Shown: piece by piece, positions 7,582 to 17,013 of the stretch
Layout of the letters: the number at the start of each line of letters is the position of its first letter
How positions within the stretch are numbered: the stretch's first letter is position 1
Assembly (NCBI GenBank): GCA_964429355.1
Contig: CAYSCH010000003.1
Location: 1 to 64,000, forward strand
Origin: JAAYAY01 sp964429355
GTDB lineage: Bacteria > Planctomycetota > Planctomycetia > Pirellulales > Thermoguttaceae
Direction: 5' to 3'
Length of the DNA: 64,000 nucleotides
Notes under the pieces: generated by a model
What the model was told of the DNA's origin: nothing
What the model saw: only the letters and a program-made list of their open reading frames with translations
Database searches by the model: none
Program-made: the position numbers and the translations under genes

Positions 7582-9717
7582 TCACTTCACCTCCATCCCC
7601 AGCACCTTCACCAGGAACGCCCACTGATCGGCAATCTCCTCGATCAACATCGTCGTCGGCTTGCCCGAACCGTGTCCGGCCCGGGTCTCGATGCGAATCA
7701 GGACGGGGGCTTTGCCCTCATGGGCCGCCTGGAGACGGGCGGCGAACTTGAAACTGTGACCCGGCACCACCCTGTCGTCTGTGTCGGCCGTGGTGATCAA
7801 CGTCGGCGGGTAGGCCGTGCCGTCTTTCAGGTTGTGGTAGGGAGAGTAGGCAAACAGGGCCTTGAACTCCTCGGCGTTATCGGCCGAACCGTAGTCGTCC
7901 ACCCAGAACCGGCCGGCCGTGAACTTGTGAAACCGGAGCATGTCCATGACGCCGACCGCGGGCAGGCAGGCACCGAACAGGTCGGGACGCTGGGCCATGC
8001 AGGCGCCGACGAGCAGCCCGCCATTGCTGCCCCCCTGGATCGCCAGCCTCTCACGGCGCGTATAGCCCTCCTGGATCAGCCACTCGGCGGCCGCGATGAA
8101 GTCGTCGAACACGTTTTGCTTGTTCAGTTTCGTGCCGGCCTGGTGCCAGTCTTCGCCGTATTCACCGCCGCCGCGGAGATTGGCCTGGGCGAAGATGCCT
8201 CCCATCTCCATCCAGGCCAGCCGGCTGATCGAGAACCGGGGCGTGAGTGCCACGTTGAATCCGCCGTAGCCGTACAGCAGCGTCGGGTTATTGCCCTGGC
8301 GCTGCGTGCCTTTCTTGTAGGTGAGAAACATCGGCACACGCGTGCCGTCCTTACTCGCATAGAAAACCTGCTCGGTCACGTAGTCTTCCGGCACGAAGTC
8401 GACTTTCGAACGCCGCAGCAAGGTGCTCTTGCGAGCAACCAGATCGTAGCGATAGATGCTCGGCGGAACGGCAAAACTGGAAAACGAGTAAAACGTTTCC
8501 ATATCCGTCCGCTTCCCGCCAAAACCGTCGGCTGAGCCGATGCCCGGCAGCTCCAGTTCGGAAAGGAACTGGCCGTCCATGGCATACAACTTGATTTGGC
8601 TGCGGGCGTCTTTCAGATAGTCTGCCAGGAACGTGTTTCCCACCAGGCTCACACCGGTGAGCACGTCCTCCGCCTCGGGAATCAGCTCTTTCCAGGCCGT
8701 CCGTTCGGGCTGGCGGGTGTCGATCGCGATGAGCCGGCGTTTGGGAGCATCCAGGTCGGTCTTGAAGAACATGACCGGGCCGTCGTTGCCGATGAACGTA
8801 TATTCGTTGTCAAAATCGGTGACGAGTTCAACCGGCATCCCGTAGGGTTCGGTCAGATCCTTGTAGACGATGCGGAACTTGTCGTCGGTGCCCTTCCAGA
8901 TCGTGATCACCAGAAACCGGCCATCCTCCGTAGCTTCCGTCTGGAATCCCCAGTCAGGATTGTCGGGCCGGGCATAGACCAGCACGTCCTCGTTCTGCGA
9001 CGTTCCCACGCGGTGATAGAACACCTTCTGGTTCAGGTTGAGGCTCTGGAACTTGGCGTCTTCGGTCGGCTCGTCGTAGCGGCTGTAGAAGAAACCTCGG
9101 CCGTCCTTCGTCCAACTCGTGCCGGTGAATTTGAGCCACTTGAGTTCCTCTTCCAGTACCCGGCCGCCGTCGATCTCCATCACCCGCCAGGTCCGCCAGT
9201 CGCTGCCGCCGTCCTGGATTCCGTAGGTCATGTAACGGCCGTCGTCGCTGAACGACATCCCGTCGAGGGCCACGGTGCCGTCGGCCGACCAGGTATTCGG
9301 GTCGATCAACACCCTGGGCTCCGCCTCAAGGGAATCCAGCACGTAGAGCACGTACTGATTCTGCAGCCCCGTATTGTGCTGATAGTAATACCGCCCGCCG
9401 GCCTTGAAGAACGTGCCGAACTTCTCGAAATCCCACAGTCCGGTCAGCCGCTTCTGGATCGCCTTCCGCTCGGGAATCTTCTCGAGGAATCCGAAGGTCA
9501 CTTCGTTCTGAGCCTTGACCCAGTCGGCTACCTTTTCCGACTGGCGAACGTCGTCTTCCAGCCATCGATACGGATCGGGCACCTTCGTGCCGTGGTGATC
9601 GTCAATCTGGTCGACCTGATCGGTCGGGGGATAGGAAAAGGAATCATTGGCCATGGAAACGTGGGAAGACAGGAGGAACAAGAATGTTGCGGCCAGGGAT
9701 GGTGCCAGGCGGTTCAT
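7582..9717 (-). CDS. Exported prolyl oligopeptidase (S9A)
   Basis: 711 residues with a cleavable signal peptide (SLAATFLFLLSSHVSMAND), then YPPTDQVDQIDDHHGTKVPDPYRWLEDD, the standard S9A opening. Residues about 80-420 form the seven-bladed propeller gate; the C-terminal alpha/beta-hydrolase domain has GGSNGG with nucleophile Ser near residue 564, DDRVVPGHS with the acid near 647 and RAGHGSGKP with the His near 682. It should cleave short proline-containing peptides after Pro in the periplasm. Length matches the family (about 680-720). It is convergent with the candidate selenoprotein gene, only six bases apart. Nothing suggests loss of function. Confidence 0.95.
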   Translation of the reverse strand: MNRLAPSLAATFLFLLSSHVSMANDSFSYPPTDQVDQIDDHHGTKVPDPYRWLEDDVRQSEKVADWVKAQNEVTFGFLEKIPERKAIQKRLTGLWDFEKFGTFFKAGGRYYYQHNTGLQNQYVLYVLDSLEAEPRVLIDPNTWSADGTVALDGMSFSDDGRYMTYGIQDGGSDWRTWRVMEIDGGRVLEEELKWLKFTGTSWTKDGRGFFYSRYDEPTEDAKFQSLNLNQKVFYHRVGTSQNEDVLVYARPDNPDWGFQTEATEDGRFLVITIWKGTDDKFRIVYKDLTEPYGMPVELVTDFDNEYTFIGNDGPVMFFKTDLDAPKRRLIAIDTRQPERTAWKELIPEAEDVLTGVSLVGNTFLADYLKDARSQIKLYAMDGQFLSELELPGIGSADGFGGKRTDMETFYSFSSFAVPPSIYRYDLVARKSTLLRRSKVDFVPEDYVTEQVFYASKDGTRVPMFLTYKKGTQRQGNNPTLLYGYGGFNVALTPRFSISRLAWMEMGGIFAQANLRGGGEYGEDWHQAGTKLNKQNVFDDFIAAAEWLIQEGYTRRERLAIQGGSNGGLLVGACMAQRPDLFGACLPAVGVMDMLRFHKFTAGRFWVDDYGSADNAEEFKALFAYSPYHNLKDGTAYPPTLITTADTDDRVVPGHSFKFAARLQAAHEGKAPVLIRIETRAGHGSGKPTTMLIEEIADQWAFLVKVLGMEVK

Positions 9718-9815
9718 GAGATCTTACCTTCGTATACGAGCGCAGAGTCAGACTGCCGATCGAAATGCGCACATTTCCCCCGCCCAGTCGCCAAGGAACG
9801 CCATGTTTCGCCAGG

Positions 9816-10226
9816 TTATTCCGCCGCCACGTAGTCGATCACCAGGACCTTGTCGATTTGCGGCTTGAGCAGAGCTACGAACTCCTGGTGGGCGGGATGG
9901 GGTAGATATACCTCACGCCCCTTCTCGTCGTTGAAGGTCACAAGGAAGCAGTGGGTGAATCCATCCGCGAGGCCTTCCGGGCTATTATTCGTTCCCCATT
10001 CGAAGTCGACCACCTCGGGAACCTTAGACGGCAGGGCCCGGAACGCGTCTTCAATCTTCTTCACTTCCTCCGCAGGCGCGCCGTCCTTGAATTTGAACAT
10101 GACGACATGGCGAAGCTTGCCCAGATTGGGCTTCTTGCTCACGGCAGGCTCCCGAGCTTTTAACGAACTTGCCACCACGGCGAGGACCAACAAGCCAACT
10201 AACGTCCATACATGCGTTTTTCGCAT
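9816..10226 (-). CDS. Exported Dabb (stress-responsive A/B barrel) domain protein
   Basis: I start at ATG 10226, which gives a signal peptide (RKTHVWTLVGLLVLAVVASS) and a 136-residue product. The body shows the Dabb fold pattern: LRHVVMFKFKDGAP, then a helix (EVKKIEDAFRALPSKVPEV), VVDFEWGTN, and FLVTFNDEKGREVYLPHPAHQEFV near the C-terminus. Dabb proteins are dimeric ferredoxin-like barrels; the biochemical role of the exported planctomycete versions is not known. It lies 98 bases upstream of the prolyl oligopeptidase on the same strand and may share a transcript. An upstream start at 10247 is possible but less likely. Confidence 0.85.
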   Translation of the reverse strand: MRKTHVWTLVGLLVLAVVASSLKAREPAVSKKPNLGKLRHVVMFKFKDGAPAEEVKKIEDAFRALPSKVPEVVDFEWGTNNSPEGLADGFTHCFLVTFNDEKGREVYLPHPAHQEFVALLKPQIDKVLVIDYVAAE

Positions 10227-10608
10227 TTCCAGGATCCCTGATGTCACGAGTTGAGGTCGTTTCGGCGTTCACCCGATAACGACGTCAAATATACACTTTG
10301 CGAATCGGCAATATAAGAGCCGGCTATGGTTCCGCCGGGGGATCAGGCAATATCCGTCGAAGGATGGCCCCATCGTACTCGATAGTCGAATCCCCTTGGG
10401 GGTGACCACCTTTCCGTTGCGGTTTCGGTGTCCAACGACGGTGTGCGGCATCTGCCGCCCTCTTCCCCCCCCTCTGTCAGCACACTATATTTTAGAGACC
10501 CTAGCAAAACGAGTGAGTCTTCCACGGGCATCGGTGCACATCATCGGTGGTTTTGTTAGCGGCTCTCAGATTCGCAATCCACCTCGTTCCGCCCTGAAGG
10601 AGCCGCAG

Positions 10609-11148
10609 ATGGCTGTCTCCCTCCCGTTCGACCTGAAGGCCCACATCCGCTCGATCCCCGATTTCCCCAAGCCGGGAATCCTTTTCCGTGACATTACCCC
10701 TCTGCTCGGGAATGCGGAAGCTTTCCGCCAGACCATCCGCCAGATGGCCGAGGCCGTCCGTGGCCTGGGGGTTCAGCAGATTGCCGCCGCCGAAGCTCGA
10801 GGATTCCTGTTCGCAGCTCCGCTGGCCGTTGAACTCGAAGTGGGCTTGATCCCCATCCGGAAGCCCCGGAAACTGCCATTTAAGACCATCTCGCACAGTT
10901 ACGAGCTCGAATACGGCGCCGACACCCTCGAGATTCACACCGACGCGGTGAAACCCGGTGCCAGGGTCCTGGTGGTCGACGACCTTCTGGCCACCGGCGG
11001 CACGATCGAAGCATGCTGCAAGTTGATCGAGAAGGCGGGCGGTGTTGTTGCCGGGTGCCTGTTCCTGGTGGAACTGACAGGTGAAGGGGGCGCCGAGAAG
11101 ATCAAGGGATACAACAAAATCAGCCTGATCCAGTACGACGGCGATTAG
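10609..11148 (+). CDS. apt: Adenine phosphoribosyltransferase
   Basis: 179 residues, starting at ATG 10609 behind AAGGAG (10597-10602). It begins DLKAHIRSIPDFPKPGILFRDITPLL, the Apt signature, and contains the PRPP-binding motif VLVVDDLLATGGT near residues 122-134. It salvages adenine plus PRPP to AMP in the cytoplasm. Length is normal for the family. It stands alone, divergent from the Dabb gene across about 380 bases that hold an AT-rich stretch (ACACTATATTTTAG near 10481-10494) that may be a promoter. Longer upstream starts lack homology. Confidence 0.95.
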   Translation: MAVSLPFDLKAHIRSIPDFPKPGILFRDITPLLGNAEAFRQTIRQMAEAVRGLGVQQIAAAEARGFLFAAPLAVELEVGLIPIRKPRKLPFKTISHSYELEYGADTLEIHTDAVKPGARVLVVDDLLATGGTIEACCKLIEKAGGVVAGCLFLVELTGEGGAEKIKGYNKISLIQYDGD

Positions 11149-11489
11149 CCGTCAGCCATACCGGGGCAACGCGGTTCTCTTTTTCGTTTGCCCTCTCCGA
11201 ATGGCCGCCCAGCGGACGGAGCAAGCCCCGACGGTCGCTGCAGCAAGCTACCTCGCCATTTACCTCTTTCTGTGCGTTCTGACACTCAAGCGGCCCACCA
11301 GACGGTGGGGGACGAATAGAGTCCTGCTCCAGTTTTCTGGACGCAGTGCCGTTTTCACGGTCACCCGATTGAAATTGCCCGTCATCTCCGTTGAAGAGAC
11401 ATCCCATCCCGCACAGTTTGACAGGAATTATGGCGGTCGCCGGTTCGATAATTTCTATCGAGAGGTAACTTCAACGGAGACTGGCAGAT
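11149..11489. other. Gene-free interval
   Basis: No gene supported. A short perfect hairpin, CCCACC/GGTGGG at 11294-11309 with a four-base loop, has no following T-run, so I do not call it a terminator. Purine-rich ACTTCAACGGAGACTGGCAG lies just before the next gene. Confidence 0.4.
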
Positions 11490-11870
11490 ATGGTACGAAG
11501 AACGTTGGTGATCTTGTTGTTTTTCGTGGCGAATGCGGACATCGCCCTGCTTGCAGAGCAGTACAGTCCCGTCCCAACCCAGCCGCCGCTGGGTACAGCA
11601 CCGAGAATCGTCTCACCGCCCGGGCCCGTCTATTCGCTCGGCGTGCCGAGTGTCGAGCGTCCCGCGATCAATACCGCTCCGCATAAGCATCTCGGTCTGC
11701 ACGGGGCTGTGACAGAGCAAACGACCCCGGCGGGCTGGACGGGCTATGGATTTGGTGGGGTTCCGACCTATCAGTGGGGCTACTTTGGCGCTCGTTACCG
11801 CCCCATCAAGATCTATCACCAGGGTTACTACGGTCACCAGATCTCGTACGGTTACCGCCGGGGTTACTAA
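11490..11870 (+). CDS. Small exported Gly/Tyr-rich protein
   Basis: 126 residues. The N-terminus is a signal peptide (MVRRTLVILLFFVANADIALL), the middle is proline-rich (QYSPVPTQPPLGTAP) and the last 45 residues are rich in Gly and Tyr (GYGFGGVPTYQWGYFG, YHQGYYGHQISYGYRRGY). GGAGACTGGCAGAT precedes the ATG. I do not recognise a family. Composition suggests an extracellular, cell-wall- or surface-associated protein. Its last codons overlap the stop of the convergent bamA gene by four bases. Confidence 0.6.
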   Translation: MVRRTLVILLFFVANADIALLAEQYSPVPTQPPLGTAPRIVSPPGPVYSLGVPSVERPAINTAPHKHLGLHGAVTEQTTPAGWTGYGFGGVPTYQWGYFGARYRPIKIYHQGYYGHQISYGYRRGY

Positions 11871-14800
11871 CGCAGGAAGCCGATGAAGAAGGAGAAGACC
11901 TCTTCTTCGTCGCCTTCTTCCTGGACAACCGGGAATGCGAAGTCAAGTGCGATGGGCGCCGGGCCCATTGCCGGAATGGTGATTCGCAAACCAAAGCCGG
12001 GCGCCACGCGGTACTTGTCTTCCCAGTTGTCGATCGTAGGCTGCGCCGCGCCTGTGTCGCAGAAGACGACGCCCCGAACCATGTCGCTCGCCGTCAACGG
12101 AAACATGTATTCGGTCGAAGCCAGCAGATTGAACTCACCGCCGACGGGAATGCCGTTCACTCGCGGCGATGCCCCGCGGAAGTCGAAACCGCGGATCGAC
12201 GAATAACCGCCATTGAAATAGTGTTCGTAGATCGGAGTGTCGCTGCCGGTATAGGAGGCAGTTCCCTTGACGCTCAGCACGTGGCGTCCGGAACCATCCG
12301 GCCTCTCGTGCAGCATGAAGTACTTGCGCAGGTCGATCTCCGCTCGTGGATACTGGTAACTTCCCACGACCTGTTCGAATTCGAGCGTCAGCAGGTGCCC
12401 TTCAGTGGCCAGGAAGGTGTTGTCCCGGGTGTCGTGAGTGAGTTGAACGCCGAAACCGTAGAGATCGGAATCGCCCAGAGCGTCGGTCAACTCGGGCGGT
12501 GCGCCGGTGATGGGGTCGGAGAGAGTGACCCGCTCAAGACGAAACGACGTCGAGGCCGAGAGATCGTGAGCCAGTTTGTAGCCTAGGGAAACCCGGCCTC
12601 CAATCCGCTGTTCGTCCCACTCCTCGTAGAACCGCGTGTAGTAGAAACCGTTCAGCCCAAGCCCGATCTGGGTGTCGAACAGGTAGGGCTCGTTGAACGT
12701 GACCATATAGCGTTGGACCTCGCTGCCAGGCATGGCCTCCACGCGGAAGCGCTGGCCGCGGCCGCGGAAGGCTGTCCCGTTGCGAAAATCCTCCCAGCCG
12801 CCAGGAAACCGTCGCCAGTCGAAATTCTGCTCGTCGACCACGATCGAACCGATCAACCCCGCATCCGAATTCACACCGGCGCTGAACATGAACCGGCCGG
12901 TTTCTGTTTCGGCCACCTCCGGACGCAGTGGAAGGAAGATTGCCGGGTCCTGGTCCGGCACAGTTCCCAGGAAACCGCCCGGATCGCGGTCACCGAAGAA
13001 GTTGAGCCCCGGATCGAACGCATTCGGAACGCCGTTCGCCCCGACTGCATCGGGGGGTGAAAGTTGCGGAGCGGGTACGTAGGGAGCGACGGCCTGTCCG
13101 CCCACCGGGGGCGAGGGCGTGTAAGGTATCGCCGGCGAAGCGAAGCTCGGATTGGGCGCGGTGGAGTAGGTCGGCGTTGTGCCCGCAGACGGCAGCGGCG
13201 GGGTCGTGCTCCCCCCATCGGCCGAGTACTGAAATCGTATCACCTCATCCGGACGGGACTGGGGAACCAGGAAGCGTGTCAGATTCGGAGCGTTTGGCTG
13301 CTGCCCGCGCTGCACATAGTTCACCGCCGGAGACGAAACCGCAGACACGGGAGGTTCCGCCCTTGTTGGCGTCTGCACGACCGGCTGCGAGGCAGGCTGG
13401 GTGTGCGACACGGCGCTGGCCGAGGTCACTGGAGGGAGCACTGTCAAGTTGTACCATCGATCCCCGCTCTCGACCGGTGGCTGCGCGAGTGCTCGGCGGG
13501 CCTCGTCCGACGGGTTCTGGCCGCGAAATTCGCCCGCTTCCGCCTGGCGGCGAGCCAGTTGAGCCTTGGCTTCCTCGATCTCCTCCGGGGAGGGCGGGCT
13601 GAAGGCTATCTCCGGCATCGCGCCGCTCTGGGGATCGACTTTGAACAGTTGGCTGGATCGAAGTCGCCGCTGGCTGTCACGCAATTCGCGAATGTCGATG
13701 ATATCACCCGGTTCGAGTGACAGGCGATTCAGGACCGTAGTGATCTGCGTGTGCGGAAAATCTCCCGCAATGTTGACGTCGATCTTGCCGACGCGGTATC
13801 GCTCTCCCTCTTCGATTCGGTAAACCAGGTCCAGGTGACCAGGCTCCTCGTCAAATATGATCTCCGGCTTGACATCGGCGAAGACGTGGCCGACGGCTCC
13901 ATAGCGGTCCTTGATCGCGTTCTCATCCCGTCGCATCCAGTCTTCGCGATAGAACTGTCCCTCTTTGATCTCCACGACACGCAGAAGCTCTGCTGTGTCA
14001 ATTCGCTTGTTGCCGATTACGGAAAGACTGCGGACGGAGTACCGGGGTCCCTCGTCGATCACGAACTTGAGCGTGACCCAGTCGCGCTGGTCATTCAGCG
14101 GATACTCCTCCACGAGACTGCCGACCCTCGCGCGGAAGAACCCCAGGTCATGATAGTACTCAACCAGGCGATCTTCATCTTCCTGGATCTGCCTGCGATT
14201 CACCTCGCCACCAAACAACCACACCACGCCCTGCTTGGATTTGATCTGCGTGCGCAGCCGAGCCTCGCTGGCAATCGTATTTCCTTCGAAGCTGGTCCAC
14301 AGAATCGTCTTCTTGGAGCCCTCGTTGATAACGAAGACGACCCGTTCATCCGTGGCCTGGTCGCCCTCGTGAAGACTTACGCGGGCGTCTACAAATCCCT
14401 TCTCTTGATAGAAGGCTTCGAGGCGGCTTCGAGCTTCCTCGATGGCAAACGGTTCGAGCGGGTCCCCTGCCTTGATCTTCGCCTCCTTCGATAGGGTCTT
14501 GGTCTTGATCTTGCGGTTTCCCACGTAATGCACGGCCTTGATCGTCGCTCGCTCAAATACGTCGAAAACAACGATCCGACCTGCCCCATTCGGCGCATCC
14601 TGGTACTGAGCCCTCACGCTGTCGACAAGACCCGAACGATTCAACCGGCGTACGTCCTGTTCGACGGTCTCCGCGTTGTAGGCCCGGTTTGGCTTGGTGT
14701 ATATGTAACGCATGATTTTCTCGGTCGGCGTTCGCTTGTTGCCGACAACTCGGACATCGACCACCAGATCGGAAGGCCGGTCAGGGACAAGACCAGACAG

Positions 14801-15169
14801 CCCGGGGGGGGCATCGGGAATCGTTCCGGCGGCGGGAGGAATGGCAGGTACGGCGGTCAGGCCGCTGAACGAGGCTGGCTGCGCAGGAATGTAGCCGGGC
14901 ATTTGCGGCGCCGCGGGCTGCTGCGCATAGGGCGATTGCGAGCCAGGATACACCGGTGTCTGCAGGGAGGGCAGAGACTGAGCACAGGCCGTGCCCGCCA
15001 CGCCGGATAACCATAACAGCGCCAGGAAACAGGCTTTTGAAAGACAGCTCAGGAAGGGGATCGCGACGTCGAACGCCGTCTTCCGCCGAGCAGGGGAACC
15101 ACGCCTGGCACAGGACATCGCCGGCGAACCGAACCTGTTTCCCAACCGCATGTCAGGGATTGCGACCAT
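11867..15169 (-). CDS. bamA: BamA-type outer-membrane assembly factor (POTRA + beta-barrel)
   Basis: I choose ATG 15169, which has GGAAGGA five bases upstream; GTG at 15217 overlaps its own purine box. A long, basic N-terminus precedes the hydrophobic core KACFLALLWLSGVAGTACA. Residues about 120-540 hold tandem POTRA domains (DVRVVGNKRTPTEKIMRYIY, IKAVHYVGNRKIKTKTLSKE, YSVRSLSVIGNKRIDTAELL). About 185 residues of Pro/Ser/Thr/Gln-rich linker follow, then the barrel (GGRVSLGYKL, GRHVLSVKGTASYTGSDTPI, YFNGGYSSIRGFDFRG with the conserved RGF/Y, ending FAFPVV...FFIGFLR). It inserts beta-barrel proteins into the outer membrane. The linker makes it about 300 residues longer than E. coli BamA (about 810). 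Confidence 0.93.
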   Translation of the reverse strand: MVAIPDMRLGNRFGSPAMSCARRGSPARRKTAFDVAIPFLSCLSKACFLALLWLSGVAGTACAQSLPSLQTPVYPGSQSPYAQQPAAPQMPGYIPAQPASFSGLTAVPAIPPAAGTIPDAPPGLSGLVPDRPSDLVVDVRVVGNKRTPTEKIMRYIYTKPNRAYNAETVEQDVRRLNRSGLVDSVRAQYQDAPNGAGRIVVFDVFERATIKAVHYVGNRKIKTKTLSKEAKIKAGDPLEPFAIEEARSRLEAFYQEKGFVDARVSLHEGDQATDERVVFVINEGSKKTILWTSFEGNTIASEARLRTQIKSKQGVVWLFGGEVNRRQIQEDEDRLVEYYHDLGFFRARVGSLVEEYPLNDQRDWVTLKFVIDEGPRYSVRSLSVIGNKRIDTAELLRVVEIKEGQFYREDWMRRDENAIKDRYGAVGHVFADVKPEIIFDEEPGHLDLVYRIEEGERYRVGKIDVNIAGDFPHTQITTVLNRLSLEPGDIIDIRELRDSQRRLRSSQLFKVDPQSGAMPEIAFSPPSPEEIEEAKAQLARRQAEAGEFRGQNPSDEARRALAQPPVESGDRWYNLTVLPPVTSASAVSHTQPASQPVVQTPTRAEPPVSAVSSPAVNYVQRGQQPNAPNLTRFLVPQSRPDEVIRFQYSADGGSTTPPLPSAGTTPTYSTAPNPSFASPAIPYTPSPPVGGQAVAPYVPAPQLSPPDAVGANGVPNAFDPGLNFFGDRDPGGFLGTVPDQDPAIFLPLRPEVAETETGRFMFSAGVNSDAGLIGSIVVDEQNFDWRRFPGGWEDFRNGTAFRGRGQRFRVEAMPGSEVQRYMVTFNEPYLFDTQIGLGLNGFYYTRFYEEWDEQRIGGRVSLGYKLAHDLSASTSFRLERVTLSDPITGAPPELTDALGDSDLYGFGVQLTHDTRDNTFLATEGHLLTLEFEQVVGSYQYPRAEIDLRKYFMLHERPDGSGRHVLSVKGTASYTGSDTPIYEHYFNGGYSSIRGFDFRGASPRVNGIPVGGEFNLLASTEYMFPLTASDMVRGVVFCDTGAAQPTIDNWEDKYRVAPGFGLRITIPAMGPAPIALDFAFPVVQEEGDEEEVFSFFIGFLR

Positions 15170-15462
15170 CGGGATCCTTCCCGCCTCTCGGTTGTTGATT
15201 GTCGAGACCTGCGCCACTCCTTGGCGCCAGACCGGTTGCTTTCCAAATTACGCGTCCCCCGAGCAAAGGGTTCGCACCACGCAAGCTGCCAACCGCTACC
15301 GTCTGTTTCTGCGGCTGCGCCGTCAACGATCAACGCATCGGGGCGCGCAGAGTCTTCCGAGGACTTTTCAAGAGGAGTACAAATACAGAATGCCCCCAGA
15401 TGGGGCAAGGCGGAAATGCAGTTTTGATGCCTCGATTTGCTGCATTTGGACCAGAACTGGAC

Positions 15463-16902
15463 TCAGAAGTCGTCGCCTCCGCCCCCCCCGCCAAAGCTGT
15501 CGAATTCGTCATAACGGTCGACTGCCCTGTTCTCGAAACGCGTGAATTCCTGGCGCCAAGTCAGTTTCACGTCGTCGGTGGGACCGTTTCGCTGTTTGGC
15601 GACAATCAGATCGGCCTTGCCGGCAAGCTCCCGTTCCTTGGCCTCCTCGTGCGTCATGTAATACTCTTCGCGGTGAACAAACATGACCACGTCGGCATCC
15701 TGTTCGATCGCCCCCGATTCCCGCAAATGGCTCATCCTGGGCCGGTTGTCCTTCGTAGCCTCCGCCTGCCTGTTAAGCTGGGCAAGACAGAGAACCGGTA
15801 CCGCCAATTCACGGGCAAGTCCTTTCAATCGCCTTGCGATCTTGGCGACCTGCTCCTGACGTGGATCGGACGAATTCTCCGGCTCGATCAACTGCAGGTA
15901 GTCGATCACGACCAGCCCGAGGTTCTCGCGCCGCTTGAGACGCCTTGCCGTCGCGGCAATCTCGGTGATTGTGCGGCTTGGCGAATCGTCGATAAACAGC
16001 GGCGCTTTGCTCAGTTCCGCCGAGGCCTTCACGAGGTCCTCCCGATCCTCCGCGGTAAGGTACCCGCCGCGGAACTTGCGGCCATCGATCTTGCCCCGGG
16101 CACACAGCATACGCTGGCCCAATTCGAGGCGGGCCATTTCCAGACTGACCATCAGAGTCGTCACCCCGGACTCGACCGCCACATGGTCGGCGATGTTTGT
16201 GGCGAGTGCAGTCTTTCCCATACTCGGCCGGGCCGCGAGAATGATCAACTCCGAACCGTGAAGCCCCCCCGTGAGATTGTCGTAGTCGGTAAAACCGGTG
16301 GGCACGCCGGTCGCGCCACCATGCTTCATGCGATGGTCGATGTGGGCATAGGCCTCGACCATGACATCGTGCATGCTCGCCAGTTGATCGGAACTGCGTT
16401 CATCGTGAACAGCGAAAATCTTTTCTTCGGCACGCCCGACCAATTCCCGCGGGTTATGAGTGGGATCGTAGGCGTCGCGGAGGATTTCGGTGCTCGCGTG
16501 GATCAGCGAGCGGAGCGTGGCCTTGTCGCGAACGATCTCGGCATAGTAATTCGCGTGAGACGGGACCGCCACCGCCTGGAGAACTTCGCTCAGAAAAGCT
16601 ACGCCGCCGATTGCTTCCAAATCGCCCGCCTGACGGAGGTGCTCGATCAGCAGGGTCGGATCGACCCGGCCTCCTTCCCCGTGCATCTCCATGATGTGGT
16701 GGTAGAGCTTCTGATGCGCGATGGCATAGAAATCGCGGGAGCGAAGAATCAACGCCACTTCATCGCACAGCTCGGGATCAAGCAATAAGCTGCCGAGAAC
16801 GCCGAGTTCTGCGTCAAGGTTCTGGGGGGGAAGCCGATCAAGGATCTCGGAACTTTCGCGTCCGGGCGAATGGGCCGGCTCCAATCGCGCTGAGGTCGCC
16901 AT
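15463..16902 (-). CDS. dnaB: Replicative DNA helicase DnaB
   Basis: 479 residues. The N-terminal domain opens PPQNLDAELGVLGSLLLDPE; the RecA-like domain contains Walker A ARPSMGKTALATN near residue 230, Walker B (LGLVVIDYLQLI), and the DnaB C-terminal motif ESGAIEQDADVVMFVHREEYY. As a hexamer it unwinds DNA at the replication fork. It ends in an acidic/glycine tail (FDSFGGGGGGDDF). It is the last gene of the leftward block with rplI, ssb and rpsF upstream, a common bacterial rpsF-ssb-rplI-dnaB order. Length is normal. Confidence 0.97.
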   Translation of the reverse strand: MATSARLEPAHSPGRESSEILDRLPPQNLDAELGVLGSLLLDPELCDEVALILRSRDFYAIAHQKLYHHIMEMHGEGGRVDPTLLIEHLRQAGDLEAIGGVAFLSEVLQAVAVPSHANYYAEIVRDKATLRSLIHASTEILRDAYDPTHNPRELVGRAEEKIFAVHDERSSDQLASMHDVMVEAYAHIDHRMKHGGATGVPTGFTDYDNLTGGLHGSELIILAARPSMGKTALATNIADHVAVESGVTTLMVSLEMARLELGQRMLCARGKIDGRKFRGGYLTAEDREDLVKASAELSKAPLFIDDSPSRTITEIAATARRLKRRENLGLVVIDYLQLIEPENSSDPRQEQVAKIARRLKGLARELAVPVLCLAQLNRQAEATKDNRPRMSHLRESGAIEQDADVVMFVHREEYYMTHEEAKERELAGKADLIVAKQRNGPTDDVKLTWRQEFTRFENRAVDRYDEFDSFGGGGGGDDF

Positions 16903-17013
16903 GGCAATCCTTCTCCGAGAAAAGCGTACTGCGCATCATAGAACGCCGGCGCGCCGGCGACAAGCAATCGCCACCGCGCGCGGCATGTGAAGATCGGCCG
17001 GTCCGGGCCCGTC

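Noticed and set aside
8596..9834. A 412-codon plus-strand open frame
   Set aside because: Antisense of the prolyl oligopeptidase.
11294..11309. Terminator after apt
   Set aside because: The hairpin is perfect but short and has no T-run, and lies 146 bases after the stop.
15199..16788. A 529-codon plus-strand open frame
   Set aside because: Exact antisense of dnaB.
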